NCBI GenBank assembly: GCA_902521465.1
Contig: CABYRL010000004.1
Coordinates: 1 to 64,000 of the forward strand
Source: an uncultured Alphaproteobacteria bacterium
GTDB taxonomy: Bacteria; Pseudomonadota; Alphaproteobacteria; HIMB59
DNA: 64,000 nt
Direction of reading: 5' to 3'
Shown here: positions 43,618 to 53,235 of the stretch, piece by piece
Numbering within the stretch: the first letter of the stretch is position 1
Layout of the letters: each line of letters begins with the position of its first letter
Made by a program: the position numbers and the translations under genes
The notes under the pieces: model-generated
What the model was told of the DNA's origin: nothing
The model's database searches: none
The model's input: only the letters and a program-made list of their open reading frames with translations

Positions 43618-44714
43618 AAAATTTACTTTTTAGAGATGATAAAAGTTTATTTGGATCTAACTGGTACATATTATCAAAAAAACTTTTTATAATTCCATTT
43701 ATCTTATCTTTTATAGGTGTTCTTTCTATTTATTCTTTAATAGGCACTGAATATTCGATTCTTTTAATAATAAAACATATTATTTTTTTATTTATTTCTC
43801 TAAGTGTCTTAATTTTTTTATCATTACTTCCAAAAAATAGTTTGAGAAAATTTCTAAATATTATGTGTTTTTTTTTTATTTTTCTTTTATCTATAGTTCC
43901 AATTTTTGGTTACGAAATTAAAGGTGCTACAAGGTGGATAAGTTTTAATTTTTTTTCTATTCAGCCCTCAGAATTATTAAAAGGACCTCTTATTTGTATG
44001 TTTTCTTGGTTTTGCTATTTATATATCAAGACTAATAATAAATTTTATTTATTATTAAGTTCCATAATTTTAATTACAGTTATTATACTTTTACTTCTCC
44101 AACCAGATATAGGTACATTATTAGTTTATATTTCAATTTTTTCTTTGATCTTAATTTTATATTTTAGAAATATTAAAATTTTAATTTTATCTGGTTTTAT
44201 AGGATTATTTTTTCTTTTAATTGCTTATTTTTCATTTGATCATGTTTCATACAGAATTGATAATTTTTTAGATGGTGATAATTCTCAAGTTTCAAGAAGT
44301 TTATCAGCAATAAAAACTGGTGGTTTATTCGGTGTTGGTTTAGGTGAAGGTCAACTTAAATATTCGATCCCCGAGTCACATAATGATTTCATATTTGCCA
44401 TTTTAATTGAAGAATTTGGTGTTTTATTTGGACTATTTGTTGCCTTTTTGTATCCAGTGTTTTTCATATTGGTAAGAAGATCTATTTCGAGTCCCTCAAA
44501 TTTATTTATTTCTAATACAATTTTCAGTTTATGCTTTTTGATGTGTATGCAAGCATTTGTGAATATTGGTTCCTCTATCAAACTCATACCTCCAACAGGA
44601 ATGACATTGCCATTTATTAGCTATGGAGGGTCATCTATGCTTTCTTATGCGATAATATTTGGTACAGTCATCAACTTTAGTAAAAATGAAGAGAGTACTC
44701 CAAATAATACATAG
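43614..44714 (+). CDS. ftsW: Lipid II polymerase FtsW (SEDS family)
   Basis: GATRWISFNFFSIQPSELLK, QPDIGTLLV, GVGLGEGQLKYSIPESHNDFIFAILIEEFG, PFISYGGSSML. Confidence 0.96.
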   Translation: MKNLLFRDDKSLFGSNWYILSKKLFIIPFILSFIGVLSIYSLIGTEYSILLIIKHIIFLFISLSVLIFLSLLPKNSLRKFLNIMCFFFIFLLSIVPIFGYEIKGATRWISFNFFSIQPSELLKGPLICMFSWFCYLYIKTNNKFYLLLSSIILITVIILLLLQPDIGTLLVYISIFSLILILYFRNIKILILSGFIGLFFLLIAYFSFDHVSYRIDNFLDGDNSQVSRSLSAIKTGGLFGVGLGEGQLKYSIPESHNDFIFAILIEEFGVLFGLFVAFLYPVFFILVRRSISSPSNLFISNTIFSLCFLMCMQAFVNIGSSIKLIPPTGMTLPFISYGGSSMLSYAIIFGTVINFSKNEESTPNNT

Positions 44715-45357
44715 TGAAGTTGCAGATGTTAGCGTAATTTCTAAATTTTTTCAAAAAAAACATCAATCATCTATAATTTTTTATAAAAATCTTCATTTTT
44801 TAAAAAAAAAAGATATCGATCAATTTGATTTATTTATAATTCATGGAGGAAAACAGAGCGCAAATAGTAAATCAAAGGCTATTTTGAATGAATATAAATT
44901 TCTTAACCACATTATTAAAATAAACAAACCTATTGTAGGTATATGTTTAGGTGCTCAATTAATTGCAAAAATTTATGGATCCAAAATATCTAAATCGAAA
45001 AACAAATTATTTGAATGTGGTTATAAGAAAAATTTAAAAAATAATAATAGAGTTTTCAAAAATAATCTATCTTTTTTACAATTTCATACAGAGGGTATTT
45101 CTTATAATAAAAATATGGAACTATTAGCTAAAGGTATTTTGTATGAAGTTGACTCCTTCAAGATTAAAAGGAAAGATATATATGGCTTTCAATTTCACCC
45201 AGAAGTTACTTCTAACACAATTAAAAGGTGGCACGATATAGTTAAAATAAAATACCCTTATATAGATAACTTAAATAAAATAATGAAAGATTTTAAAAAA
45301 TATCAAAATCAAAATTATGATTGGTTTCAAAATTTTTTATTAAAACTTTTAAAATGA
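44686..45357 (+). CDS. Class I glutamine amidotransferase (GuaA-N-like), starting inside the ftsW 3' end
   Basis: IIHGGKQS, GICLGAQLIAKIYG (nucleophile Cys), GFQFHPEVTSNT (His/Glu). Confidence 0.85.
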   Translation: MKRVLQIIHSEVADVSVISKFFQKKHQSSIIFYKNLHFLKKKDIDQFDLFIIHGGKQSANSKSKAILNEYKFLNHIIKINKPIVGICLGAQLIAKIYGSKISKSKNKLFECGYKKNLKNNNRVFKNNLSFLQFHTEGISYNKNMELLAKGILYEVDSFKIKRKDIYGFQFHPEVTSNTIKRWHDIVKIKYPYIDNLNKIMKDFKKYQNQNYDWFQNFLLKLLK

Positions 45358-46277
45358 TAAATATTATTTTTTCAGATGAATATAAAAATCACGATACTGG
45401 TAATCATCCTGAGTCAATAAAAAGAATAGAAGTAGTAAATAATTTAATTCAAGAAGATTACTCTAACTGTAACCTTATTGAACCATCTATAGCTGATAAA
45501 AAATTAATTTCCTTAGTTCATGACACAGATTATATAAATTATATTTTTGACTCTATACCTGTATCTGGTTTTAATTATTTCGATCCTGATACTATCGCGA
45601 GCCCTAATAGTTTAAAAAGTTATCTTTTAGCTGTTGGGGGGAGTGTGGATGCTGTAAAAAAAATTATAGAAGATAATAATAAAAAAAATGTTTACTTTTG
45701 TGCACATAGACCTCCAGGACATCATGCAGAAAGAAATAAAGCAATGGGATTTGGTGTTTTTAATAATGTAGCTATTTCAGCAGAATATGCCCTTAGGTCA
45801 GGTAAATTTAAAAAAATTTTAATTGTAGACTTTGATGTTCATCATGGTAATGGAACTCAACATATTTTTGAAAACAGCAAAGATATATACTATGCATCAT
45901 CTCATCAATACCCATTTTACCCAGGTACGGGTTCTGAGAATGAGAGAGGAACTGGCAATATATTTAATTGCCCTTTAACAGCTGGTTGTGACTCTAAAAA
46001 ATTCAGATCATTATTTGAAAATAAAATAATAAACAAAATAAATAATAGTTTCGATTTAATATATTTTTCAGCAGGTTTTGATGCACATAAGTTAGACCCT
46101 CTCGCATCAATTAATTTACAAAATGAAGATTTTTATTGGGTGACAAAAATTGTATTGGAAAAGTTAGCAAATAATGTTCCAATAATTTCAGTCTTAGAGG
46201 GAGGATATGATATGAAAGGCTTACTTCATGGATTAAATAACCACCTAAAAGCTTTAATAGAGTATTCTAATGAATAA
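45354..46277 (+). CDS. Histone deacetylase / acetylpolyamine amidohydrolase family protein
   Basis: HRPPGHHAERNKAMGFGVFNNVAISAEYAL, LIVDFDVHHGNGTQHIF, SAGFDAHKLDPLA, LEGGYD. Confidence 0.95.
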   Translation: MINIIFSDEYKNHDTGNHPESIKRIEVVNNLIQEDYSNCNLIEPSIADKKLISLVHDTDYINYIFDSIPVSGFNYFDPDTIASPNSLKSYLLAVGGSVDAVKKIIEDNNKKNVYFCAHRPPGHHAERNKAMGFGVFNNVAISAEYALRSGKFKKILIVDFDVHHGNGTQHIFENSKDIYYASSHQYPFYPGTGSENERGTGNIFNCPLTAGCDSKKFRSLFENKIINKINNSFDLIYFSAGFDAHKLDPLASINLQNEDFYWVTKIVLEKLANNVPIISVLEGGYDMKGLLHGLNNHLKALIEYSNE

Positions 46278-46494
46278 AAAAAATGAAAAAAATTTTGAAA
46301 GTGCTCTTAAAAGATTAGAGCAAATATCCGATTTATTAGAAAATGAAGAAACACCTCTTGAAGAAAGTATCAAGTTATTTGAGGAGGGCATAGAGTTAAA
46401 AGAATACTGCGAGGAAAAATTAAAATCTGCAAAAATTAAAATTGATAAAATTGTAAAAAAGAATAAATCACTTGCATCAACAGAATTTCAATAA
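46270..46494 (+). CDS. xseB: Exodeoxyribonuclease VII small subunit
   Basis: NFESALKRLEQISDLLENEETPLEESIKLFEEGIELKEYCEEKLKSAKIKI. Confidence 0.94.
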   Translation: MNKKNEKNFESALKRLEQISDLLENEETPLEESIKLFEEGIELKEYCEEKLKSAKIKIDKIVKKNKSLASTEFQ

Positions 46495-46503
46495 TTAAAA
46501 TTT

Positions 46504-48369
46504 ATGTCAGTTTTAAGTAGAGTCAAATTACCCAAAGATTTAAAAAAATTATCATTTAGTGAATTACAAAAACTCAATGATGAATTGAGAGATTATACAA
46601 TTGAAATAGTATCAAAAACTGGTGGACATTTAGGTGCTAGTCTTGGTGTTGTAGAACTAACAGTCGCCTTACATTATGTATTTAATACTCCATCAGATAA
46701 AATAATTTGGGATGTGGGACATCAAACATATCCTCATAAAATTCTTACGGGTAGAAAAAATAAAATACATTCTTTGAGAAAAAAAAATGGCATATCTGGT
46801 TTTACTAAAAGATCAGAGAGTATATACGACCCTTTTGGAGCAGCCCATAGCTCAACTTCAATCTCTGCTAGTCTTGGAATCACAGCTGCAAGGGATATAT
46901 TAAATAAAGATTTTGATGTAGTTAGTGTTATCGGTGATGGAGCAATTAGCGCAGGAATGGCTTTTGAAGGGTTAAACAATCTAGGACACCTAAATAAAAA
47001 CTCTCTAATAATTCTGAATGATAATGAGATGTCTATAGCTGAACCTGTTGGTGCTATGAGTAAATATCTTGTGAATTTATTGAGTTCAAAATCATATGAA
47101 GGTTTTAGAGATATTATTAAAAACTTTACTAAAAGACTTCCAAGTGAAGTTGGAGAATTTGCAAAAAAAACAGAAGGTTATTTTAAAGGTTATCTAACTG
47201 GCAATACTCTATTTGAAGAATTGGGTTTAAATTATTTGGGACCTGTTGATGGACATAATTTAAAGCTATTAGTTCAATTATTTAAGAAATACAAAAAAAA
47301 AGAATTACATGGCCCAGTATTCCTACATTTAATTACGCAGAAAGGTAGAGGTTACAAACCTGCTGAACTATCCAAAGATAAATTCCATGGAGTTTCATCT
47401 TTTGATGTCAAAACTGGTTTACAAAATAAATCAAAACTAGTCACATATACTAATGTAGTGAGCGACACTATTTTAAAATTAGCAAAAAAAGATAAAAAAA
47501 TTGTAGCAATAACTGCAGCAATGCCCTCAGGAACAGGCTTAGATAAGTTTAAAGAAAAATATCCCTCTAGATTTTATGATGTAGGAATAGCTGAACAGCA
47601 TGCTGTTACTTTTGCTGGAGGTATGACGACAGAGTCTATTAAACCTTTTGTTGCAATTTATTCAACTTTTCTGCAGAGAGCTTATGATCAAGTTGTACAT
47701 GACATTGCTATACAGTCATTGCCTGTTAGATTTTTAATTGATAGATCTGGCTTTGTAGGTGCTGATGGTGCTACACATGCTGGATCTTTTGATCTCAGTT
47801 ACCTCTGCTGCCTTCCTAATTTTGTTGTTATGGCACCGTCGAGCGGTGAGGAATTAAAAAATATGATCAATTTAGCATTGTCTATAAATAACAAACCATC
47901 TGCAATTAGATATCCAAGAGATCTTGCACATGAATATAAAAATAATGATAAATTTCAAAAAATAATTATAGGAAAAGGGAAGATTATAAAAAATGGAAAA
48001 AAAGTTGCCTTTCTTAATTTAGGAACAAGGTTAAAAAAAGTATTAGAAATTTCCGAGCTGATTAAAAAAAATTATAAATTGGATTGCTCTATAATAGATA
48101 TGAGATTTGCAAAACCAATTGATGTTAAATTAATACAAAAACTTATGAAAAATCATGACATTTTTGTCACTATTGAAGAGAACGCTATCGGGGGTTTCTC
48201 TAGTCAGGTTAATGACTTTCTAATAAATAAAATAAGTAATACCCCAAAAATACTAAATTTTTTTATGAAAGATGAATTTATTGATCAATCTGACATTGAA
48301 GATCAATATTCTAAATCAGGTATTTCTCCAAAAATAATATATGAAAAGCTAATAAAGTTTTTAATGTGA
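46504..48369 (+). CDS. dxs: 1-deoxy-D-xylulose-5-phosphate synthase
   Basis: IIWDVGHQTYPHKILTGRK, GDGAISAGMAFEGLNN, RFYDVGIAEQHAVTFAGGM, DRSGFVGADGATHAGSFDLSYL. Confidence 0.98.
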   Translation: MSVLSRVKLPKDLKKLSFSELQKLNDELRDYTIEIVSKTGGHLGASLGVVELTVALHYVFNTPSDKIIWDVGHQTYPHKILTGRKNKIHSLRKKNGISGFTKRSESIYDPFGAAHSSTSISASLGITAARDILNKDFDVVSVIGDGAISAGMAFEGLNNLGHLNKNSLIILNDNEMSIAEPVGAMSKYLVNLLSSKSYEGFRDIIKNFTKRLPSEVGEFAKKTEGYFKGYLTGNTLFEELGLNYLGPVDGHNLKLLVQLFKKYKKKELHGPVFLHLITQKGRGYKPAELSKDKFHGVSSFDVKTGLQNKSKLVTYTNVVSDTILKLAKKDKKIVAITAAMPSGTGLDKFKEKYPSRFYDVGIAEQHAVTFAGGMTTESIKPFVAIYSTFLQRAYDQVVHDIAIQSLPVRFLIDRSGFVGADGATHAGSFDLSYLCCLPNFVVMAPSSGEELKNMINLALSINNKPSAIRYPRDLAHEYKNNDKFQKIIIGKGKIIKNGKKVAFLNLGTRLKKVLEISELIKKNYKLDCSIIDMRFAKPIDVKLIQKLMKNHDIFVTIEENAIGGFSSQVNDFLINKISNTPKILNFFMKDEFIDQSDIEDQYSKSGISPKIIYEKLIKFLM

Positions 48370-49443
48370 TTTGGATTTATGAATTAATAATAAATCTGCA
48401 ATCACAAAATTAGTCATAGCAATTCCTACTGGCACTGCCCTAATACCCACACAAGGATCATGACGTCCTTTAGTTTTAATTTTTGTATTTTTAAAATTCT
48501 TTGTAATAGTGTCTTTTTCACTTAATACTGAGCTCGTTGGTTTTACAATATATCTAAAAATAATATCTTGGCCTGAAGAAATACCACCTAATATTCCTCC
48601 TGCGTGGTTAGTATGAAAATTAATTTTCTTGTTTTTGAAATTAATTTGATCAGATCCATTCGTGCCGTCATAATTTACTAAATCAAAACCTGTACCAAAC
48701 TCTATACCTTTCACCGCATTAATGCTCATAATCGCTTTTGATAACTCAGAGTCAAGTTTTTGATATATTGGCTCTCCTATACCTACAGGACAATTTGAGA
48801 CTCTAACTTCAATTACAGCACCAAGAGATGAACCCTTTTTTCGGTGAGTGTGTATTAGATCTTCCCATTTTTTTAGGATAGATTTTTTCGGTGAGAAAAA
48901 TGGATTTTTATTAATAAAATTATTATTCCAAGTTGTGTTTTCTATCTTCTCATTACCTATTTGAATGACAGCACTCGTAACATTTATTTTATTTTTTGAA
49001 ATTTTTTTAATAAGAAGTTCTGCAAGAGCACCTGCAGCAACTCTCATAGCAGTTTCCCTCGCACTAGACCTTCCTCCACCTCTATAATCATAATTTTTAT
49101 ATTTCATAAAATATGTGTAATCGGCATGACCAGGTCTAAATTTATTTTTAATTTCTGAATAGTCCTTACTTCTTTGATCAGAGTTATAAATTATCATTGA
49201 TATCGGAGCACCAGTACTTTTTCCGTTAAAAACTCCAGAGAGTATTTTGACTTCATCTTTTTCTTTTCTTTGTGTTGTAAATTTTGACTGACCTGGTTTT
49301 CTCAAATCTAACCTTGTTTGAATATATTTTGTGTTAATAGGTATTCCTGCTGGGAAACCATCAACAACACAACCTATAGCCTCTCCATGACTTTCTCCCC
49401 AAGTAGTAAACTTTAATAAATTTCCAAAAGAATTGTGTGACAT
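48361..49443 (-). CDS. aroC: Chorismate synthase
   Basis: TTWGESHGEAIGCVVDGFPAG, RPGHADYTY, YRGGGRSSARETAMRVAAGA, GRHDPCVGIRAVPV. Confidence 0.98.
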   Translation of the reverse strand: MSHNSFGNLLKFTTWGESHGEAIGCVVDGFPAGIPINTKYIQTRLDLRKPGQSKFTTQRKEKDEVKILSGVFNGKSTGAPISMIIYNSDQRSKDYSEIKNKFRPGHADYTYFMKYKNYDYRGGGRSSARETAMRVAAGALAELLIKKISKNKINVTSAVIQIGNEKIENTTWNNNFINKNPFFSPKKSILKKWEDLIHTHRKKGSSLGAVIEVRVSNCPVGIGEPIYQKLDSELSKAIMSINAVKGIEFGTGFDLVNYDGTNGSDQINFKNKKINFHTNHAGGILGGISSGQDIIFRYIVKPTSSVLSEKDTITKNFKNTKIKTKGRHDPCVGIRAVPVGIAMTNFVIADLLLIHKSKSH

Positions 49444-49450
49444 GAACTAA

Positions 49451-50272
49451 TTATTTTTTACTAAACTCATTTAATAATCCTGCTACACCTTCAGCTTCAT
49501 CAACTGCTACCATTCCAACTGTATGATAACCACAATCAACATGGTGGATTTCTCCAGTCACACCAGATGAAAGGTCGCTCAAAAGATAGGCTCCTGTGTT
49601 TCCAACATCTTCTAGTGTAACATTTCTCTTTAAAGGTGAGTTTAGTTCATTCCATTTTAAAATAAATCTAAAATCACCAATACCAGAAGCCGCAAGAGTT
49701 TTAATTGGGCCTGCAGATATAGCGTTAACTCTTATATTTTTATCTCCCATATCTACAGCAAGATATTTAACTGAAGCCTCAAGCGCTGATTTTGCGACTC
49801 CCATTACATTATAATGTGGCATAACCTGCTCTGCTCCATAGTAAGTTAACGTTAAAATACTCCCACCATCATCCATTAAATCATAGCAATATTTACAAGA
49901 CTCAGTGAAGGAATAACAAGAGATATTTAAACTATTTAAGAAATTCTCTTTTGACGTATCAACATACTTACCCCTTAACTCATTTTTATCTGCAAACGCT
50001 ACAGCGTGAACGAAAAAATCCAATTTTCCCCATTTATCTTTAATTTTTTCAAAAGTATTTTTTACTGATCCTTCATCACTAACATCACATTGTATCAATA
50101 AATTGGAACCAACAGATTTAGCTAGAGGATCTATTCTCTTTAATAAAAGATCATTTTGATAAGTAAAAGCTAATTCAGCACCAAAATTTGCACATTGTTG
50201 AGCTATGCCCCAGGCAATGGACTTATCATTAGCTACTCCCATTATAAGCCCCTTTTTATTTTTTAAATCCAT
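49451..50272 (-). CDS. fabI: Enoyl-[acyl-carrier-protein] reductase (NADH) FabI
   Basis: GLIMGVANDKSIAWGIAQQ, TYYGAEQVMPHYNVMGVAKSALEASVKYLAVDMG, VNAISAGPIKTLAASGI. Confidence 0.96.
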   Translation of the reverse strand: MDLKNKKGLIMGVANDKSIAWGIAQQCANFGAELAFTYQNDLLLKRIDPLAKSVGSNLLIQCDVSDEGSVKNTFEKIKDKWGKLDFFVHAVAFADKNELRGKYVDTSKENFLNSLNISCYSFTESCKYCYDLMDDGGSILTLTYYGAEQVMPHYNVMGVAKSALEASVKYLAVDMGDKNIRVNAISAGPIKTLAASGIGDFRFILKWNELNSPLKRNVTLEDVGNTGAYLLSDLSSGVTGEIHHVDCGYHTVGMVAVDEAEGVAGLLNEFSKK

Positions 50273-50303
50273 TTTTTGCTAAAATTAATATAATACTCAT
50301 ACC

Positions 50304-50891
50304 ATGTCAGATAAATTAAATCCAATTATTAAGTTTAAAGAATGGTTTGATTTAGCCACTGAAAAAGAGATCAACGATCCTAATGCGATGTGTCTATCAA
50401 CAGTTGACGATAAAAATACTCCCCATTCAAGGATGGTTTTATTAAAAGATTATAATGATGAAGGTTTTATTTTTTACACAAATTACGAGAGCAATAAAGG
50501 AAATGACATTTTAAAAAATGCTAATGTTTGCCTAAATTTTCATTGGAAGTCATTGTTAAGGCAAATAAGAATAGAGGGTAAAGTCGAAAAAGTCTCAAAA
50601 GAAACATCTGATAAATATTTTAATTCAAGACATTATTTAAGTCGAATAGGGGCGTGGGCTTCTAATCAATCAAAAGTCCTAAAATCAAGAGATGATTTAG
50701 AGAATAAAATTGAATTTTATAAAAATAAATATCCTGAAAAAGAAAATTTCCCTCGTCCTGATTACTGGGGAGGGTTTATAGTAAAATATTCAAAAATCGA
50801 GTTTTGGGAGGATATGCCTCATAGAATTCACAAAAGAGAAGTCTTTGAGTTTAAAGATAATGATTGGGTATCGTATACCCTTAGCCCTTAG
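50304..50891 (+). CDS. pdxH: Pyridoxamine 5'-phosphate oxidase
   Basis: PNAMCLSTVDDKNTPHSRMVLLKDYNDEGFIFYTNYESNKG, EFWEDMPHRIHKREVF. Confidence 0.95.
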   Translation: MSDKLNPIIKFKEWFDLATEKEINDPNAMCLSTVDDKNTPHSRMVLLKDYNDEGFIFYTNYESNKGNDILKNANVCLNFHWKSLLRQIRIEGKVEKVSKETSDKYFNSRHYLSRIGAWASNQSKVLKSRDDLENKIEFYKNKYPEKENFPRPDYWGGFIVKYSKIEFWEDMPHRIHKREVFEFKDNDWVSYTLSP

Positions 50892-51343
50892 TTTTTAGAG
50901 TGTTCACTCCATCTTTTTAGCAAATCAGAACTTGAAGACTCTTTGTGATTTCCACCTACACCAAATTTTAATTCAATATTATATTTCTTTGCTGTTTCAT
51001 ATTCTAAAATTTTAGAAGTGTCTGATCTATCACCTCCATTAGCAAAAATAATTTTTTCATTTGGATATTTATTTCTTATTTGAATTAACAAATTATTTGC
51101 ACTCCCCATTTCATCATCTTCAAATTCCATAGCTTCATTTACCACTTTTAAGCTATCAACAACATACATTCTATGTTGAATATCCATAAAAAAATTTCCT
51201 TTTTTATCAATTAACCATTTATTAGAATTTACACCTACGATTAAAAAATTAGAAAACTCTAAACATTCTTTCATCATCATAATATGTCCAGGATGGATGG
51301 GGTCAAATCCCCCTGAAACAACACTAATAATTTTATTTTCCAC
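50888..51343 (-). CDS. Adenylyl/cytidylyltransferase family protein (HxGH superfamily)
   Basis: VSGGFDPIHPGHIMMMKEC, FANGGDRSDTS, GVGGNHKESSSSDLLKRW. Confidence 0.82.
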   Translation of the reverse strand: MENKIISVVSGGFDPIHPGHIMMMKECLEFSNFLIVGVNSNKWLIDKKGNFFMDIQHRMYVVDSLKVVNEAMEFEDDEMGSANNLLIQIRNKYPNEKIIFANGGDRSDTSKILEYETAKKYNIELKFGVGGNHKESSSSDLLKRWSEHSKN

Positions 51344-51977
51344 TTGAAATTGATTCTAAATAATTTTTTAAATTCTTGTAATCTTTATCTGAAATGTAAT
51401 TTGGAGAAATAGTTAATATATCTCTCCAAGAAGTTAGATAATTTAAATTCACTTTCATTTTAGATATATTTTTTTTGGCTTTAGGGTAAATACCATAGTA
51501 AAAAACTACATAAATATCTTTAACTTTAAGTTTATTTTGTCTTAAAGCCTTTATGAAATGTAATTTACTTCCTCCATCAGTTGCCATGTCCTCTACTAAT
51601 ATTGACTGATTATTCTTTTTAAACTCTCCCTCTATTAGCTTACCTTTTCCAAACCCTTTAGGACTCTTTCTTATATAAATCATTGGATATTTCATCTTTT
51701 GACACAGAAAGGAAGAGTAGGGAATACCAGCTGTTTCGCCTCCTGCAATAATAGTTGAATTATCTTTATACTTCGATTTAATCTGTTTACTCATTTCATT
51801 GATAATTAATTCTCTTTCTTTTGGAAATGAAATTAATTTTCTACAATCAACATAAACAGGACTTTTTTTGCCAGATGTAAGAGTAAATTGTTTTTTGAAG
51901 TCTATATTAACGCATCCAATACTTAACAGTAAGTTTGCTATCTTTTCTTTATTATTTTTGATTTTGACCTTCGACAT
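51333..51977 (-). CDS. pyrE: Orotate phosphoribosyltransferase (PyrE; likely start 51977, ORF track 51989)
   Basis: [57 protein letters not shown] motif. Confidence 0.9.
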   Translation of the reverse strand: MSKVKIKNNKEKIANLLLSIGCVNIDFKKQFTLTSGKKSPVYVDCRKLISFPKERELIINEMSKQIKSKYKDNSTIIAGGETAGIPYSSFLCQKMKYPMIYIRKSPKGFGKGKLIEGEFKKNNQSILVEDMATDGGSKLHFIKALRQNKLKVKDIYVVFYYGIYPKAKKNISKMKVNLNYLTSWRDILTISPNYISDKDYKNLKNYLESISSGK

Positions 51978-52081
51978 TTTTCTGAACAATATTTAACATC
52001 ATTCCATACTTTTTCCCATTTTTTTCTCCAACTAAATGGTCTTTCGCATACCACACAAATTTTGAAATCTTTTTTATTCAG
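51938..52081 (-). CDS. DUF2256 family small zinc-finger-like protein (47 codons; absent from ORF track; no ATG/GTG/TTG start; begins CTG directly after the USP TAG stop in the same frame)
   Basis: Manual minus-strand translation [47 protein letters not shown], matching DUF2256 pattern CxxCxRPFxWRKKWxxxWxxVKYCSxxCR. Confidence 0.75.
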   Translation of the reverse strand: MNKKDFKICVVCERPFSWRKKWEKVWNDVKYCSEKCRRSKSKIIKKR

Positions 52082-52561
52082 CTAAATAATCTTCTCAATC
52101 TCTTTATCTTCGAGATTACCATTAATTATAACAAGAGGGCAATGTAACGAGTTAGATTTTTCATATATAAGTTTGTCAATTAAAGGGCCAGGCTTGCCTA
52201 TATCTTTACTTGTAGCAAGAATAATAGTTGAATTAGATGAATATTTATTTAAGAAACTTATAAACTCATCGATCTCATTATATTTAAATATTTCAGATTT
52301 TGCTTTAATTTTAGATTTATCTGAGATGTAATTATGCACTTCTTTATGTTTTAATTTTTCAGTTGTTATTTGATCTATATCCAAAATTTTTTCAGCCCCT
52401 GATGTAAGCATCATACCTTCGCTTGCGCTTTGAATAAAGCTAACAGTAGTAATATTAGATTTAGTTATTTTTGCTCTCCTTATAGCAAATTTAACTGCAG
52501 TCCACATTTCAGCGCTTTGATCAATAACTACAAAATAATTTCTATTATTATTTTTTTTCAT
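52082..52561 (-). CDS. Universal stress protein family protein
   Basis: NYFVVIDQSAEMWTAVKFAIRRAKITKSNITTVSFI...CPLVIINGN; USP-like alternation. Confidence 0.8.
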   Translation of the reverse strand: MKKNNNRNYFVVIDQSAEMWTAVKFAIRRAKITKSNITTVSFIQSASEGMMLTSGAEKILDIDQITTEKLKHKEVHNYISDKSKIKAKSEIFKYNEIDEFISFLNKYSSNSTIILATSKDIGKPGPLIDKLIYEKSNSLHCPLVIINGNLEDKEIEKII

Positions 52562-53235
52562 TTTTTTCTAAATATTAAATTCGTAACTAAGCTAAGCAAT
52601 AATGATATAGCAATCAAAATTATAATATAAATAAAAGACTCAGTTTTTAACAACTTTTCCAATTTAAATGAAATTCCTCCTTTTTTTATTTGCAAGTTTT
52701 TAGATACCATCTTAATAATTTCATTATTTTTTATCTCGTACATATAAACTTTTATATTTCCAGGTGAGATATTATCTGGTACTAAAAATTTTTTTAAAAA
52801 TAGATTTCCACTTACACTTTCAAGCTCCTCTTCTATATACAAATTTTTCACATTCATTGCCTTTCTTATTTTATGGAGTTCAAGAGAGTGATTACTTATT
52901 AATGAATGCCTATCCTTTAAACTAGAATATAAAAATATTTCATTCAAAGTCTTTTTAGGAGATGTGAAGATTGCAAAAAAACTAGGTTGATTATTCAACT
53001 CTTTTGTTTCGTTAATCCATAAAAAACCCTCTTTAACTTTTGTCGTCAATTTAGCTTTTTTATTCTCTCCTTCGAAAATGAAGATTACATCACTGTTTTT
53101 ATCTTTATTTCCAAATAAAACTAATTCTTTTCCTAAAAAATTTGAGTTTATTTCAATTTCAAATTGATCTAAGGAAAAATTAGATGCAAAACCAATTTTA
53201 AAAAAAAATATGATTATTAAAATATATTTATACAT
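52558..53235 (-). CDS. TIGR02186 family (alphaproteobacterial transmembrane) protein
   Basis: Signal peptide, C-terminal TM, F..LSLDQFEIEINSNFLGKELVLFG architecture; overlaps the TauE/SafE gene, its usual neighbour. Confidence 0.75.
   Translation of the reverse strand: MYKYILIIIFFFKIGFASNFSLDQFEIEINSNFLGKELVLFGNKDKNSDVIFIFEGENKKAKLTTKVKEGFLWINETKELNNQPSFFAIFTSPKKTLNEIFLYSSLKDRHSLISNHSLELHKIRKAMNVKNLYIEEELESVSGNLFLKKFLVPDNISPGNIKVYMYEIKNNEIIKMVSKNLQIKKGGISFKLEKLLKTESFIYIIILIAISLLLSLVTNLIFRKK

Noticed and set aside
51938-52081. Frameshift in the poly-A tract of the DUF2256 ORF
   Set aside because: On recounting the bases (TT + TTTTT on the plus strand) the frame is continuous; only the missing standard start codon and the adjacent TAG remain unusual.
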